DNA from: Septoria linicola
Taxonomy: Eukaryota; Ascomycota; Dothideomycetes; Mycosphaerellales; Mycosphaerellaceae
Direction: 5' to 3'
Assembly: GCA_024114885.1 (NCBI GenBank)
Contig: CP099418.1
Location: 1,798,001 to 1,862,000, forward strand
DNA length: 64,000 nucleotides
A program made the position numbers and the translations under genes. This document shows, piece by piece, positions 21,436-33,935 of this stretch; position 1 is the stretch's first letter; each line of letters begins with the position of its first letter. A model generated the notes under the pieces. The model made no database searches. It had not been told where the DNA came from and saw nothing but the letters and a program-made list of their open reading frames with translations.

Positions 21436-24400
21436 GGTTATAAGCCCGGGTTTGTACACTAAATAGGAGCAACCTATATTAGTATAGGTTACTTATATCC
21501 CTTATAGTTTATAGAAAACATTTAGGGCCTAGAAGTTTCCCTAACTATATTACTAACGAAGCTAGTTTGTACCTAGTAGTATATAAGTTAGTAAAGATCT
21601 CTATAAGACAGTAGTATATTTCTACTTTATTAATACCTGCCTAGTTCTCTACTATTATACCTAGTATTACTAGAGTTAGAAGAGGCTACTTAGCCTTCCT
21701 ACTACCTAGTAATAGAAACTCTACTAAGAGAGAAAGATCTAAGTCTTAGTAATTTCCTAAATACGAGGAATCCCTGTCCCTTAGAGCTAGTCTCCCTACT
21801 ATAAGAAATTACCCTTCTCTAGAATCCTTAGCTAGTCTAAAGTATTCTACTAATTATTTATTCTATTTACCTATTTCTATAATAGACTAAGAGGACAAGA
21901 AGAGCTAAAGGATTCTAATCCTAGATAGAACTAACTAGAAGAGATAGTTTAAGCTATAGATAGATAAGCTAGAAGGAAAGGACTAGTTCTAGGCAATTAG
22001 CTAACTAATTGTTAGAGGGAACCTATATATAGTTTAGTAGGACACTAGTCTTTAGATATATATTACTTAGAATTAACACTTCTTAAAAGACAATATAGTA
22101 TGTAGGTTTAGTATTAGATATAGTATTAGTAAAGATAATAAGATAGAGCTAGAGACATAGTATATTACTATACTAGTAGCTAAGATATAGGTAATTCTCT
22201 AGAATAAGTATAATAGAGTCCTGAAGTCCTATACTATAGGTCTAATTAAGTAGTTTATTATATTTAGGATATTACCTAATAAGACAATTAGGGAAGTATA
22301 GAGATACCTTAGAGGCCTAGGTAAGAGGATTACTAAGATTGATCCTTAGGAAGCCTACTACTAGAGCTAAGAGAAAAGGCTAAAACATCTCCTATAGTCC
22401 CTACCTATATTATACTAAGTAGCTAAGGATACTATTATAACCTAACTATCCTTAGATATAGATACTATTCTCCTTCTACTTAAGTCCTAAGAGGTAAGAG
22501 ATAATCTAGACAAGATAGATATAGGTCTAGCTATATTCTATTCTAGGTAGCCCTACTAAGGAAAGTCCCTACTAATATACTAGCTCTATAAGAAAGAGAA
22601 GTACTAGTTAAAGGATTATCCTAACCTCCCTACTACTAAGAAACTGTCCTAGTAGAGAAACAGTATTAAGAACTAGAAGGACCCTTAGGGATCATTCCTT
22701 AGAGAGAGGGTTAGAAGATCCTCTTTACTAAGGAATACTAGATATATTAAGAAAGCTGTCTACAAGTTATTATTATATAATAAGCTAAAGAAGGTTGTCT
22801 AGAAAATAAGTAAGTAGCTTTAGAGGATAGAAAAGTCTAGAAAGCTTCTAAAGAAAGGATTTTTAGCCTAGGAGTCTAGTTCTAGTTCTAATTCTAGAAC
22901 TTACTCTAGTTCTAGAAGTAATAATAATTCCCTATTAGAAGATAATAACTAAGATAAGTTGGCCTATTCTATAATTAAGGCTAAAGGCAAGTTGTTACTC
23001 TAAGAATAGCTCTTAGATTTCTATACCTTATCCTATATAACTAACTAACTATCCTTCTTTAGATTAGTAAAGCTACTAAGAAAGAAAGTGTAGATCAAGG
23101 TAGGAGGAGGATACCTCTATATAACCTACTCTAGACTAGTATAGATAAAGAGAATCTTAGGAGGAGAAGTTCTACTTAATAGGGTACTATTTGTTCCTAA
23201 TCTTAGAGTAAATCTTATATTATAGGATTAGTTTAGTAAGCAATTTAGAGTCTAGAAGCCTGATTTTACTCTTACCTCCCTAGATAGCTAAATAGTTATA
23301 AAGACCAAGCTAGTTAGAGGTGTTCTATTTATTAGTAAGATATTACCTCTCCTATAGGAAAAGTTATATTACTTACTATATAATCCTATAGAGGTTAATA
23401 ATGCCTATACTACCCTATTAGAGAAGGATCTAAAACAGTAGGAGCTATAGTATAGAAGATTTGTATACTTTAGAAGAGGGTTACTCTTAAACCTTTATAA
23501 AGTTACTAACCTAAAGGAAAGAATTCTAATCCCTAACTAGGAAGAGTATAAGTATAGGATCTATATAATAGGCAAGATAAAGAAACACCTAAGTAAGTCT
23601 ATTAAGAGAAGACCTAAAAGACTAGCCCTTATATTAGTAGATATCTATAGACTATTACTATTATTAGTAAAAGGTTTTATATAGTAGCTTAAGATTATTA
23701 ATAACTTCTTAAGAAAGAAATAGGCATTTCTACTTAAGGCTAGATTAGATATACTAACTGCTCTTTAGAACTAGAGGATTAAGGTAGAAAGGCAGTTAGT
23801 AGTACTCCTTAAGTCTATAAGGGCTAATAATACTAGAGAGATTACTACTTTAATTAAATAGTAAAAGAAGGACTTTAGAATTACCCTTAAGCTAACTAAG
23901 GCCTATAATTCACTCTAGAATAGAGTAGTTAAGAGGTCTATCTAAATATTAGAGGCCTCTATTAGAGTAATGCTTAAAGAAAGTAAGATACCTATTAAGT
24001 TTTAGCTAGAAGCTCTTAAAGCATAGGTGTATATAAGGAACAAGCTTCTAAATAGACCTGATATTAAGGGATTTAAGCTCTTACCTAATAAAGCTTTTAA
24101 TAGGATTAAACTAATAGTCTCCTACCTTAAGGTATAGGGATATAGAGCTATAGTATATATAGATATAAGAGTATAGCCTTAGTAGGTAAGGAGTAATAAA
24201 CTAATAAACAGAGGAAAGGATACTATATTTGTTAGATACTATAACAATATAGTAAAGGTATAGAAGTTCTAGGAGCTAGATATAAAGGCTATTAAGTAGT
24301 ATACTAATACAATCTTCTTTAAAGATAAGCTAGATAGAGAATTAGACTTAAATATTAAGATCAAGAATCTCCCTAGTTTAGCTCTAGAAAGAAGACCTAT

Positions 24401-26996
24401 TAGAAGGCTAAGAACTATTAGCTAGCCTACTCTATAAGCTAGTAGGAGTACCCTAGGTGCTCCTAGTCTAGGCTAGTAGAAGCCTCCTCTCCCTTAGCTA
24501 TTAGTACAGGTTTAGGAAGGAAAGAAACTCTTTATACAACTTCTACCTCTACTAGAAGATATAGGAGAGTATAGAAAATTCCTAGACTAAAGGAAAGTTA
24601 AGAAAGAATCTAAGAATTCTACCTAAGAAACTATAGAGGTAGATTAGGAGTAGACAGCCCTAAGGTAAACTCTTAGAAAGAGGAAAGTATCCTAAGAACT
24701 TAATAGATTTAACTAGAAGCTAAAGCTAATTAGGCTTAAGCTAGATTAGAATAGTTAGCTAGATAAGGAAATGCTCCTAGAGTATTAGGCTTTCTTCTTA
24801 GCTATAAGCTCTATTAACCTAGGTATCCTATAGAACCTAGAATTCTTAGAGGAAGTTAAAGAGATTATATTCTTAGCTACTAAAGAAGTAGGAATACATA
24901 AATAGGAGGTTCTAATCCTAAGGAACTATAAGGAAGTAGTAAGTAATCCTAAGTAGGGTTATCTCTAGTAAGAAGCTATTTAGAAGGAGCTAGATATACT
25001 TACAAGTAATAATACCTAGACTATAGTAGTCCTACTAAAAGAGGCTAACCTAGTTACCTTAAGATAGGTCTTTAATATTAAGAGAAAGCTTAGTAGAGCT
25101 ATTAAAAAGTTTAAGGCAAGACTAGTTATAAGAGGGTTCTCCTAAAAGTATAGAGTAGACTATATAGAAACTTTTACCCCTATAGTTAGGTAGGATACTC
25201 TAAGAGGATTTATAGCTATAGTCTATAAGAAGGACCTAGTTCTGCACTAAGTAGATATAAACAATGTATTTATAGAGAGTACTCTATATAAGGATATCTA
25301 TATAATCCTACTACTAGGTGTTAACCTACTAACTAGTATAGTCTTATAAGTTCTAAGGAGTCTCTATAGGCTAAAGCAAGCTATAAGAGACTAGAATCAG
25401 CTATATATATTAAAGCTAAAAGGAATAGGATTTAGACAATTAGAAGTAGACCTATGTCTTCTAATCTATAAGAAAAGGAAAGACCTAATAATCCTAATCT
25501 ATATTAATAATATACCTATTACTATAGAGAGACTAGAAGATGTCCTCTAGTTTAAAGACTAACTTAGTAAGGTCTTTAAGATCAAAGATCTTAGAGAACT
25601 AGACAAGATTCTTAGAATAAGACTAACAAGAAACAGATAGTAAGGCTAGCTAAAACTTAACTAGAAGTACTATATCTAAGAGAACCTAGCTAAGATAGAA
25701 ATAGGTTAAGAGACTATATTACTAACTCTTTTACTAATAGACAGCTATGAAAGTCTAAAGCCTACTAGACTAAATAATAAAAGGTGTAACAAATAGGAGT
25801 ACTAATCCATTATTAGAACATAGATATAGCTTGTAACTATTATAAGACTAGATATTTTATTTACCCTTAGAAGATTAAGCTCCTATATTAGTAATCTAAT
25901 AGTAGGATATATAAAGGCTCTAAAGAAGCTAACTAGATACCTAAGATCAAACCTAGACCTTAGTCTAAGATACTTAAGGAATAGTTAAGGCTGCCTTACT
26001 AGATATATAGACTCTAACTATATAATAGACAAGACTAATAGAGTCTTAATCCTTAGATATATCTTCTTCCTTTATAGTATACTAATCTCCTAGATAAGTA
26101 AGAAGTAGAAATCTATAGCTATATCTATAATAGAAGCTAAATATATAGCTATAGGAGTATATACAAAATAGTTATAGTTCCTTAGTACTCTTTTAAGAGA
26201 GCTTAAATACCTAGAGTTAGTAGGAGAATGTTCTTACTAACTAAGGATCCTTAGTAACTAGGAAACTATTACTAGAATTAGGCTAATTTAGCTAAAAGGT
26301 AATAACTAAGCTGCCCTTACTCTAGTTAAGGACTTATATGTTTATAACAAGTCTAAACACATTAATATCTTATATAATACTATAAGAAAGCTCTAGTAGA
26401 ACAGACTTATCTCTATAGAATATATAAATATAAAAGAGATAGTAGCAGATAGTCTTACTAAGCTAAAGAATAGACTACAGTTTTAGGAGTTTATAAGGCA
26501 GATCTACCTTATATAAGAGATATACAAAAGATAACTCCAAGCCTTAGAGCTAAACTAAGAGGAGTCTAAAAGAAAGATTTTAGTTACTTGACTCCTCCTT
26601 AGTTAGACTTTATAAAGTCCTAAATGCCCTTACTAATATTAGATCTATTACTAACTACAATATTACTATATAGCACCTAGCTGAACTAGATACCCTCTAA
26701 GGCTAAGTACTAGTTAATATTAAAGACCTCCTCTATAGTAGCTATTATCTCCTCTACTAGTATATAGTTACTCTACTCCCTAGCTTAATATAAGATCCCT
26801 ACAGCTAAGAATAGTGTACCTTAAAGACTATTAGGGAACGGAGATAGTAGTGTAGGAAGTTTGTTAGATTAACAGTTAGTACTATCTAGTTATTAGTCTG
26901 AAAAGTAAGTACTTAATAACTAATTAAGATTAGGACTAGCATTTGAGTACTATAGATGATCTATTAAAAGATCTGACTATATAGTATAAGTAGGAG

Positions 26997-27274
26997 TGTT
27001 AAGAATACATCCTAGATAGTTAGTCTAGATATAGACTTCTAAGTATAGTTCTAGATACCTAAGGCATCTACCTAAGGCTTAGTAAGAGGTATATCTTGCT
27101 TCTCTCTCTTCTCTTCTTAGATAACTAACTCAATCAACTTTGTATTTGGTTCCTAGCATATTGCTACTATACTATGTATATAAGTTAGTTCAAGATTGAT
27201 CCCCTATTCTTCTTTACTACGCTATACCCTCCTTAATATTATATAGTATCTATAAACGCTCTCTACTTTTAATA
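26997..27274 (+). repeat. Right (3') LTR of the copia element
   Basis: 278 bp, starting TGTTAAGAATACATCC, so the TG end is intact, and ending TTTTAATA. It matches the left LTR except for scattered transitions; the right copy mostly keeps C or G where the left has T or A, as in CTCAATCAAC versus CTTAATTAAC near 27130. Confidence 0.9.
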
Positions 27275-27279
27275 GAGAA
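27275..27279 (+). repeat. Target-site duplication GAGAA (right copy)
   Basis: Matches 21153-21157 and marks the right end of the copia insertion. Confidence 0.85.
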
Positions 27280-27815
27280 TAGTAATCTATAGAGGCCTAT
27301 AGCTCCTTAATATAATATAGGTATAGCGCTACTAGAGCTTATAATAGGTAAAGTAGATAATTAAGATAATCTTATAGAAACTAATAAGGTTTAGGAGTAG
27401 GAGTCTACTAGTATAACTAAAGATAGTACGTACGTAGAGCGTATATAGCTTGAAGCTAAGAACTAGGAACTATATTATCGCTTAGAGATATACGCTCTAT
27501 AACGAGAGAATAATCGGCTTCTTATAGAGTTAGAATCTCTATCCTTAGCTACTTCTAGTACTCTTAATATTAGCGATCTTAAAGACGACGCTAGCGCTAG
27601 TATTATAAGTAGTATACTTTATAATAGCGCGTCGTATATACGATATAAAGGTCCTAAAGTTAGAGAACCTTATACTTTCTAGAGCGAGATAGTCTAAGAG
27701 GCGAGAGAGTTTATTTATAGCCTTAAAGTAATCTTTTTTAATAGTCTATAAGAGTTTATTATAGAGGATTCGAAGGTCCTATATAGTATTATATAGCTCG
27801 TAAGCGAGGCGTAAA
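27280..27815 (+). mobile_element. Right part of the older element: gag-like remnant, truncated
   Basis: Still AT-rich and RIP-like. One plus-strand frame gives a charged, Leu-rich coiled-coil-like stretch (LEIYALQRENNRLLIELES), then KGPKVREPYTF and an EAREFIYSLKVIFFNS segment. That layout resembles the gag N-terminus of LTR retrotransposons, possibly Ty3/gypsy, with TAG stops inside. Homology stops near 27815 (GTAAAGCGTCACG), where composition returns to normal with no LTR or repeat end, so the element is truncated here. The gypsy assignment is weak. Confidence 0.5.
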
Positions 27816-28346
27816 GCGTCACGTTGCATATGGACTGGACTTTCTCGAGATATAGATGAAGTCCTCCAACGAGCGGCTCGTGGCTATGCCACACCAGGAC
27901 AAGACAATCTACAACACTAATCACGTCTCCATATCTAAGCCTGGTCGCTATCGAAAGGGCTGGACGCCATCTGACATGATTTGAGTATTTCCAATCTGGC
28001 TTGGGGTTCAATCTCAAATTTGGCTATCTCGCCAGTCACTCTAGACTCTTGCCAACGATGTCTATGATGGATGTACACTCGCAAGAAGAGGCGCGGCACC
28101 ATTTCACTGAAGCACTGGATGAAATGGAGACTGACACTGATCAAGACGTATTAAGAGCCTTCAGCGTCCTGCACTGCTCTGTCATTCAAACAAATCTGCT
28201 ACTCAAGTCTCTGAGCTGGATATCACTTCTGCTGTCGTTACATCATCATTCCAAGCAAGTCGCTAAAAATCCGTCAGGGTGCTCACGAAGACATTCAAGG
28301 TCTTCGGCACAAGAATACAAATACACGCTCATCAGCGTTACCACAC
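27816..28346. other. Flank between the retroelement block and the zinc-finger gene
   Basis: Normal base composition. It contains the 3' UTR of the minus-strand zinc-finger gene. No gene seen. Confidence 0.45.
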
Positions 28347-30584
28347 TCAGGATTCCATCAGGCGCTGGAGCTCTTCCTCGTCCTGCCATGGTCCCTTCTC
28401 CTCTTCGGTGGCATTCAGCACACCCTCCGCTCTCCGAAGCGTCAACACGTCCAGGTCTGTAACATAAGGTCCACGAGGATCCTCGCTGTCGAAGGGCATC
28501 CTGACTTCGTGGTCGCCATCCATCATAAGGTCATCCTTCCATAGCCTTCGCTGGCCATCATAAACACATAGCACACGCTTCTTCATCTTCATCTTATCCG
28601 GAGCGGCGCCCCATGAGAGAGGATAGTTCTTCCTCCGCTTGGAGCCCTTTCCGGTCATGGCGCCAGCGAGTGGTACACCATTCTTCGACAACGTCAGACC
28701 TTTTCTCTGGCTTGGCTTGACAATTGCGCCATTCTTTCCGACACGCTTTCCATTCTTGCCAGCACGCTTCCCGTACGTGCCATCCATGGCATCATCCTCG
28801 TCGCCATCCTCCTCTACCTCGTCCTCTTGGTCGTAATTGGTCGATGCGGTCAGGTCCACCTCAACAGGAAGGTGATGCTTCTCCAAAGTGTCCTGGCACT
28901 CTTTGTCTTGCGAGATCTCAGTGAGCAACTTCTCGTTGGTTGCTTCGCTGGGCTCCGCTTGCTGGACGACACGCAAGACACAATCGTCAAGATGCTCGTA
29001 AAAGTCTTGAGCATTAACAAAAGTGTTCCCACACGTAGAACACATGCCAGATACCTCTCGCGCGGAGCTGCTGGTTTTCTTCGGAGCAGTTGTTGGGCTT
29101 TTCCTGCGCGCATTTGGTGGCGTCTGCTCTACTTGATGCACCGAGCATAGATGCCGCTTGAAAACATCAGCTCGGTTGAAGCTCTTCTCGGCCGCGCTCC
29201 CGCTTCCAGGACAGAATCCACACACCATTGTGCCTTTGTAGTGCGTCAATGTGTGTCTGTTCTTATCATACTTGCGAGCGAACCCTTTGGTGTGGTACTC
29301 GCACGTCGGAATTGGGCACTTCTCCGGTCGCTCTTGCTGATGGGTAAGCATATGCGCTTTGAGATCCTTGACGTGTCGTCCACATGTCGCGATCGGGCAT
29401 AGACCCTTGTTCGAATCGTCCGAAGAATGCGAGTTCTGGCTGTGTCTTGAATGCACAGAGGATATCGAAGGACGGCGTCCATTACTTTGTTCAGGGTGTT
29501 GCTGCCATGTTTGATAGGGGGGCGAGGGCTTGACTGATCCTGATCGTTCACCGTGAAGTGACATTCTCGATGGTACTGGCGATGCGCTGGAAAAGGTCAT
29601 TGGCTGAGGCGACTGTGCTGACATTGTATCAGGAAACTGAATGCCAGCGTGGGGAGGTGAGTATGGTTGAATCAGTGCGGGATCTAGCAAACATCGTCAG
29701 CTATGCTCAGCATTGCACAAGCCAGGCGTGTACGTCGAGACGAACATAGGAAATGTGAGTGCAGATAGGAAAGACGAACAAGAAAATCGAAGAGGAGGTA
29801 CGAAATAACCGCTTGACTGAGAAAAGAATGCAGATGCCATTGTATGTCGACGATGCGTGTTGTTGCTGGAGAACAATGGCGAAGAAGTTGTGTTCAATAG
29901 TTCTGGTGGGTGTGTGGTGGCTTTGCTGCGCTTGCGCTCGTTCCGCTCAAGCTTGGGCGGCGTGGCTGAAGCCGGCGTCGTTGGCGACCGGAACACACTT
30001 TGCGCCATATTTTGTGCTTCGGCAATAGAATTGAAAGAGGTGTCGGAAATCGTAGCTGCACGCAGCGGCTGAGAAGAAGAAATGCACTGTAACTCACCCA
30101 CGCAGCCTTTGTCCGTTACTGGAATGGTCACATAGTCGAAGCCAGTCGTCGCGAATATGTTGCTATCGTGTTGCTGAACGATATCCGGGAAGAGATTGAG
30201 ATTGGAACTCCATTCGCTGTGCTGTGGATGTGCTGAAGGCGAGCCCATCGCCGAAGAGATGGTGCTGTGTCCTGAATCCGATGTGGCAGAGAACTGAGGT
30301 GGGTTGTGGTAATCGAACGAGTGCGCTGTGGATTGCGCAGGTGAGCGATATCGATCTTTTGCAGCTTCAGCCGGTTGCTCAAAGCCAAGTTGACTGTAGG
30401 CCTGAGAGCTGAAGCTAGGTTGTACTGAGAAGGAGTCGAACGACGTTGTGCTCAGGTAGGTTTGATCTGGGTATGTCGAGGTTGGGAGATAGGATTGCTC
30501 TTGGATCCAGCTTTCTGGGTCTGGATAAAGTGTGAAGTCGTTCGAGGCCATAGTGTGTGCAGGATAGTCTGCGAATGTGGTCAT
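28347..30584 (-). CDS. C2H2 zinc-finger protein, probable transcription factor
   Basis: Starts at ATG 30584 (MTTFADYPAHTMASNDFTLYP). The upstream part, to at least about 29985, is Ser/Gln/Pro rich and looks like an activation or disordered region. The main downstream exon runs to the stop at 28347. Its acceptor is probably TTTGCTAG ending at 29689, just after an in-frame TGA, but the matching donor between about 29985 and 29800 is not clear, so the join is unresolved. The downstream exon holds three zinc-finger units: CPIATCGRHVKDLKAHMLTH, CPIPTCEYHTKGF...HTLTH, and VCGFCPGSGSAAEKSFNRADVFKRHL with a SVH end. A fourth, CSTCGNTFVNAQDFYEHLDDC, follows, then an acidic stretch and a basic KRAGKNGKRVGKNG segment that may direct nuclear import. 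Target genes are unknown. It is the first intact gene to the right of the RIP island. Confidence 0.85.
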
Positions 30585-31657
30585 GGTGAATGTTCACCAC
30601 ATTAGTGGATAGTGGTTATGTGACTACCAGCGATTGACTGCTACATTTTAAGCAAGAGTTGACGTCTTGATGAGTATGTCAAATGTGTCACGGACGTACT
30701 GGGTTGATGGTTGACTATTGTCGGGCTTTGGTAAGAGCTTGTTCGGCTGCGGTCACCACTTGACAATGCAGAAGGATGCTTGAAGACCCGAGGTGGAGAG
30801 TGGCAAGCCTGATGGTTTACACAAGTAGAAGGATGTGCGATACTGTAGTATAGTGAGAGCGCACCGGAATGCTGACTGAGAGCTTGATTTAGACGCACTA
30901 TGCATTGAGAGGAGGCGAAGCCAGAGGGCTATGTATAAGATTCTCGCACGGTCGCCAGATCAGAAGGATGCGCAGCACGAGCCATGCGTGTGCCGGACCC
31001 TTGTCTGCCTTACAAGCTATGGCGGGTACAGGAGGATGCATAGACTTGGAGAGGGCTTGCCTATGCCGCTAGAACCCCTGCAGATTAGCATGATCCGTAC
31101 GGTGAATCCGCAGGAAGAAGGGCCAGAGAAGAGTGCCACAAACTTCATTTGAGTTGGCCTAGCCGGCCCATGCGCAGTAGCACCCGAGCCACAGCCATCT
31201 ACCTGTTGCGTGATGCCATGTGAGGCCGCCAGCGGTAAGCCGAGGACACCTCTTCCGTTTTCGCAGGGTGGAATATGCAGGCCGCCGCCGACCAAGGCGT
31301 CGACTACCAGTCCCCGCTCGCAATAGACTGCTATACATGCTGGCAGACACACATGATGGTCGTAGTAACTCACAGAAGCGAGCACGCTCCGGCGCCGAAT
31401 CTGGCGCGATGGAGGGCATAGGGCTCGATCGAGCTCGCAATGTGCTACGTGCTTGACCGCAGATGGTCGCACGGCCCGCACATGAAAGCAGGAAGCCCAT
31501 GCTCCCGGAAGCTCAAGAACGATATGATTCGCTCAAGCTCGGCAGACCCGAGAGTTGGTGCGATACACACGTTGTCTCGTGCGGGAAACGAGGCGCAGGC
31601 GGTGGAGTGTCTGCAGGAAACCTAAGTTTGGGGACGAGCTTTTCTTGTTTGAGACTC
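30585..31657. other. Upstream region of the zinc-finger gene, no supported gene
   Basis: Open frames here are short and overlap on both strands without motifs. The first few hundred bases must hold the promoter of the minus-strand zinc-finger gene. Confidence 0.4.
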
Positions 31658-31921
31658 ATGGTGCCAGTAGCTTGCCTATTCGCGTTACTCTTTGTCCCCA
31701 TCGCACCTAGTGTCGCTACAAGCGAATCCTGCTCACCGAACATCGTCGGGACTGGTCATTCGACGTCACTGTCTTCATTGCAATCATGCAACTGTAATGA
31801 GCGTGAGCAGGCTCATGCTGCATGGACAGCGATGGGAGTGCAATCTATACCATGCTGCTCCTGGGCAGGCACTCTGTGCGACTCAAACAACATACCGAGA
31901 CCTGTGTCCGAGCACCGGTGA
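31658..31921 (+). CDS. Candidate small secreted Cys-containing protein (87 residues), tentative
   Basis: ATG 31658 opens MVPVACLFALLFVPIAPSVA, a good signal peptide by eye with a cleavage site near ATS-ES. The mature part has six cysteines, including SCNCNE and PCCSWAGTLC. The SIPCCSWAGTLCDSNN end faintly recalls the N-terminal cap of plant-type leucine-rich-repeat proteins (PCCxWxGVxC). If so, this could be the broken start of a longer gene, since other short frames (to 32182) follow without a clear join. The frame is also open upstream to 31463. It lies in gene-poor DNA near the RIP island, a common place for secreted effectors, but nothing proves it is expressed. Confidence 0.3.
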   Translation: MVPVACLFALLFVPIAPSVATSESCSPNIVGTGHSTSLSSLQSCNCNEREQAHAAWTAMGVQSIPCCSWAGTLCDSNNIPRPVSEHR

Positions 31922-33935
31922 GAATAGCGTCGCAGGTGGATCAACAGCCAATCAATGCCAACCCTTGCAGTGGACTCTCGAGTGAGCAACATCCCTCAGG
32001 ATTGTCACGAAGGATTCACGGGTAGGGCGATACTCCTTGCTTTGAGACCCGACAAGCTCTCTCACGTTTGGTCACATTCTCGTTGCAATCGCGCGCTCAG
32101 GGCATTGGCGCCAGGTCTTGCGACTTCCAGCAATGCTACAATATCAGATTTTTGCGAGTGGCCTTGTTGTCCATCACCATGAACGGCTTTGCATCGAACG
32201 TTCTCACATACCGGCCTGCGACCATCACTCCGAATACCTTATCAGCTTAATAATCATGTGTCCTCTCGGAAAGTGCCTAGCACTCTCATCTGTCAGAATA
32301 TATTGTCGATCGACACATGATCGTGGAGTGCCCGCCCTGTGTGTCTTAGAAAAGGGAAACCTTTACACGATGGGATTTAAGATTGAGCGCAGATAGTATC
32401 TGAGCCAATGACTTGTCCTGCTGGCAAGATGTCTAGTAGATTTGTGCAAGAGATCGTCGTTCCATTTCAATCTTGAATGTGTAGTCAGCAAACAGACTTC
32501 TGCTTCTCGAAACTGTGGCGTTGCATTTCCGCCCCGCGCATTCGTGCGAAGCTTGTCGTTGTGGCTTCCTTGTCTCGGTCACTCCGAGAACTCGCAAACA
32601 CTGCAAAGGCCGCCCCGAGACGTGATGACATGGCATCGCAGGATCTCCGATTTTCCTTGCGCTATTCTTCGCAGCAAAGCGGGCACAGGTATAGATTGTC
32701 GAGTGGATTTTCAGACTGGCAGCCAAAGCGATAGTCTACTATCGCGGCAAGGTACCCACCCTCACACAGGAATCGATCAAAGTTTGGCTTCAGGATTCAT
32801 TCTCAGACCAAGCTCACACGGAGAAGGACGCTCTCCTCCGTCAACAGCAGCAGGGTCAATCGCACAAAGAGAACGCTCGTCAGAGTCGTGCCAGTGCTAG
32901 GCAAGAAGAAATCGACGTGATCGGCATGTGGGAGGTTGGAACATGGGCAAGTCGAACAACGACAGGCCATGCCCCGAAACGATGCACCGATGCTGCTGCG
33001 TAAGCTCGGTCAAACAGTTGTCCGCACCTTCGACAAGATACCATTGAAACGCGCCCACCTTTATCCACACTAGGACTGCCATTTCGACCTGCAGGCGGGT
33101 CATCTCCTCACCCTGGCACGTGTGCCAATCACAGCCCCGAAGTGAGCTGTCCCAGCTGCGAGGAGCACTACACGTGGGCGACAAGCTTGTCAGACGGCAC
33201 ATCTCAGCATTGCCGTCTTCGTATTGATCCTCTTCCGACCATCCAGTCCACTGGGTGGCCTTGTAATGACAGCAACACGGTGGTCCAATGTCACGGTGCC
33301 GCCGCTACCTCCCAGTGACACATCTAATATATGGAAGGATAGGAGTCTGGTGAGGAGGCAGAGAACTCGCATTATTGGAGGAGGTACCACGGCGGTAGGC
33401 AAATGTCTGCTTTTGCTTGCCTATTCATCCTCCGACCTTAACAACGTAATGGCGGTACTACTTCTCACCGCGTAACATTTCTACATGCATTAAAAAGGCC
33501 GACTACTGCAAGTGGCTGCCAGGATGCCTCACCGGCCGTCAATGCACTCAAACAGGCCACATCAAGCCACCAACTGACAACTCCTACAGCACGACTGACG
33601 GCCTTCATTAGTTCGACCGGCCAGCATTGTTATCATCTCCACGAACACTCTTTGTGCAGTTCTACACCAGAACCGCAGAAGTGCTGCATTTACACGGAAC
33701 TCGCCAAAGTGGGCTCCCAAAGCCACGGTGGAGGCAATGCAAGCCACTGCTGCAGCTTTGGGTTCAGATACCCCTCCCACACTTGGTGGTCTAGCTGCAG
33801 GGCTGCAGCATCGCTTCGAGCTGTGAAGCTGCATTGCAACATTGGATGGGATCAACGATGCTGCCGCATTTGGAAGTCGCGCTACCTGGCATGATCAAAC
33901 AAGGCATACTGCTCAGGTATTTTGTCGTCTCCTGC
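31922..33935. other. Gene-poor stretch, no supported gene
   Basis: Two kb of normal composition. Several frames of 60-150 codons on both strands (for example 32442-32900) lack motifs, and I found no convincing splice joins or RNA genes. Confidence 0.4.

Larger units (their letters stand above)
21158..27274 (+). mobile_element. Ty1/copia-type LTR retrotransposon, inactivated by RIP
   Basis: A 6117-bp element with two 278-bp LTRs and a 5-bp target duplication. Between them the plus strand keeps recognisable but stop-riddled pol homology in copia order. A degenerate zinc-knuckle region lies near 22560-22630 and a protease/linker region with FVPNLRVNLIL near 23190. A GAG-pre-integrase segment lies near 23440-23530 and integrase core from about 23620. 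Reverse transcriptase lies near 25170-25660, beginning VDINNVF and with a SLYRLKQA-like block, and RNase H near 26040-26180 with EAKYIAIG. Protease-integrase-RT-RNase H order defines Ty1/copia rather than Ty3/gypsy. Most stops are TAG, as expected when CAG and TGG are changed by RIP. No frame of even 60 codons is open in the interior, so it cannot encode its own proteins. A purine tract AAGTAGGAG precedes the right LTR. Confidence 0.92.

Noticed and set aside
20030..27700. CRISPR-like or satellite array suggested by the repetitive look of the AT-rich block
   Set aside because: The repetition is the low-complexity TAGTA/CTATA texture produced by RIP; the only true repeats are the two LTRs and the GAGAA duplication.
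30076..30104. GTGAGT...CTCAG pair in the zinc-finger gene that looks like an intron
   Set aside because: It would be only 29 bp, below a workable fungal intron, and the frame stays open through it.
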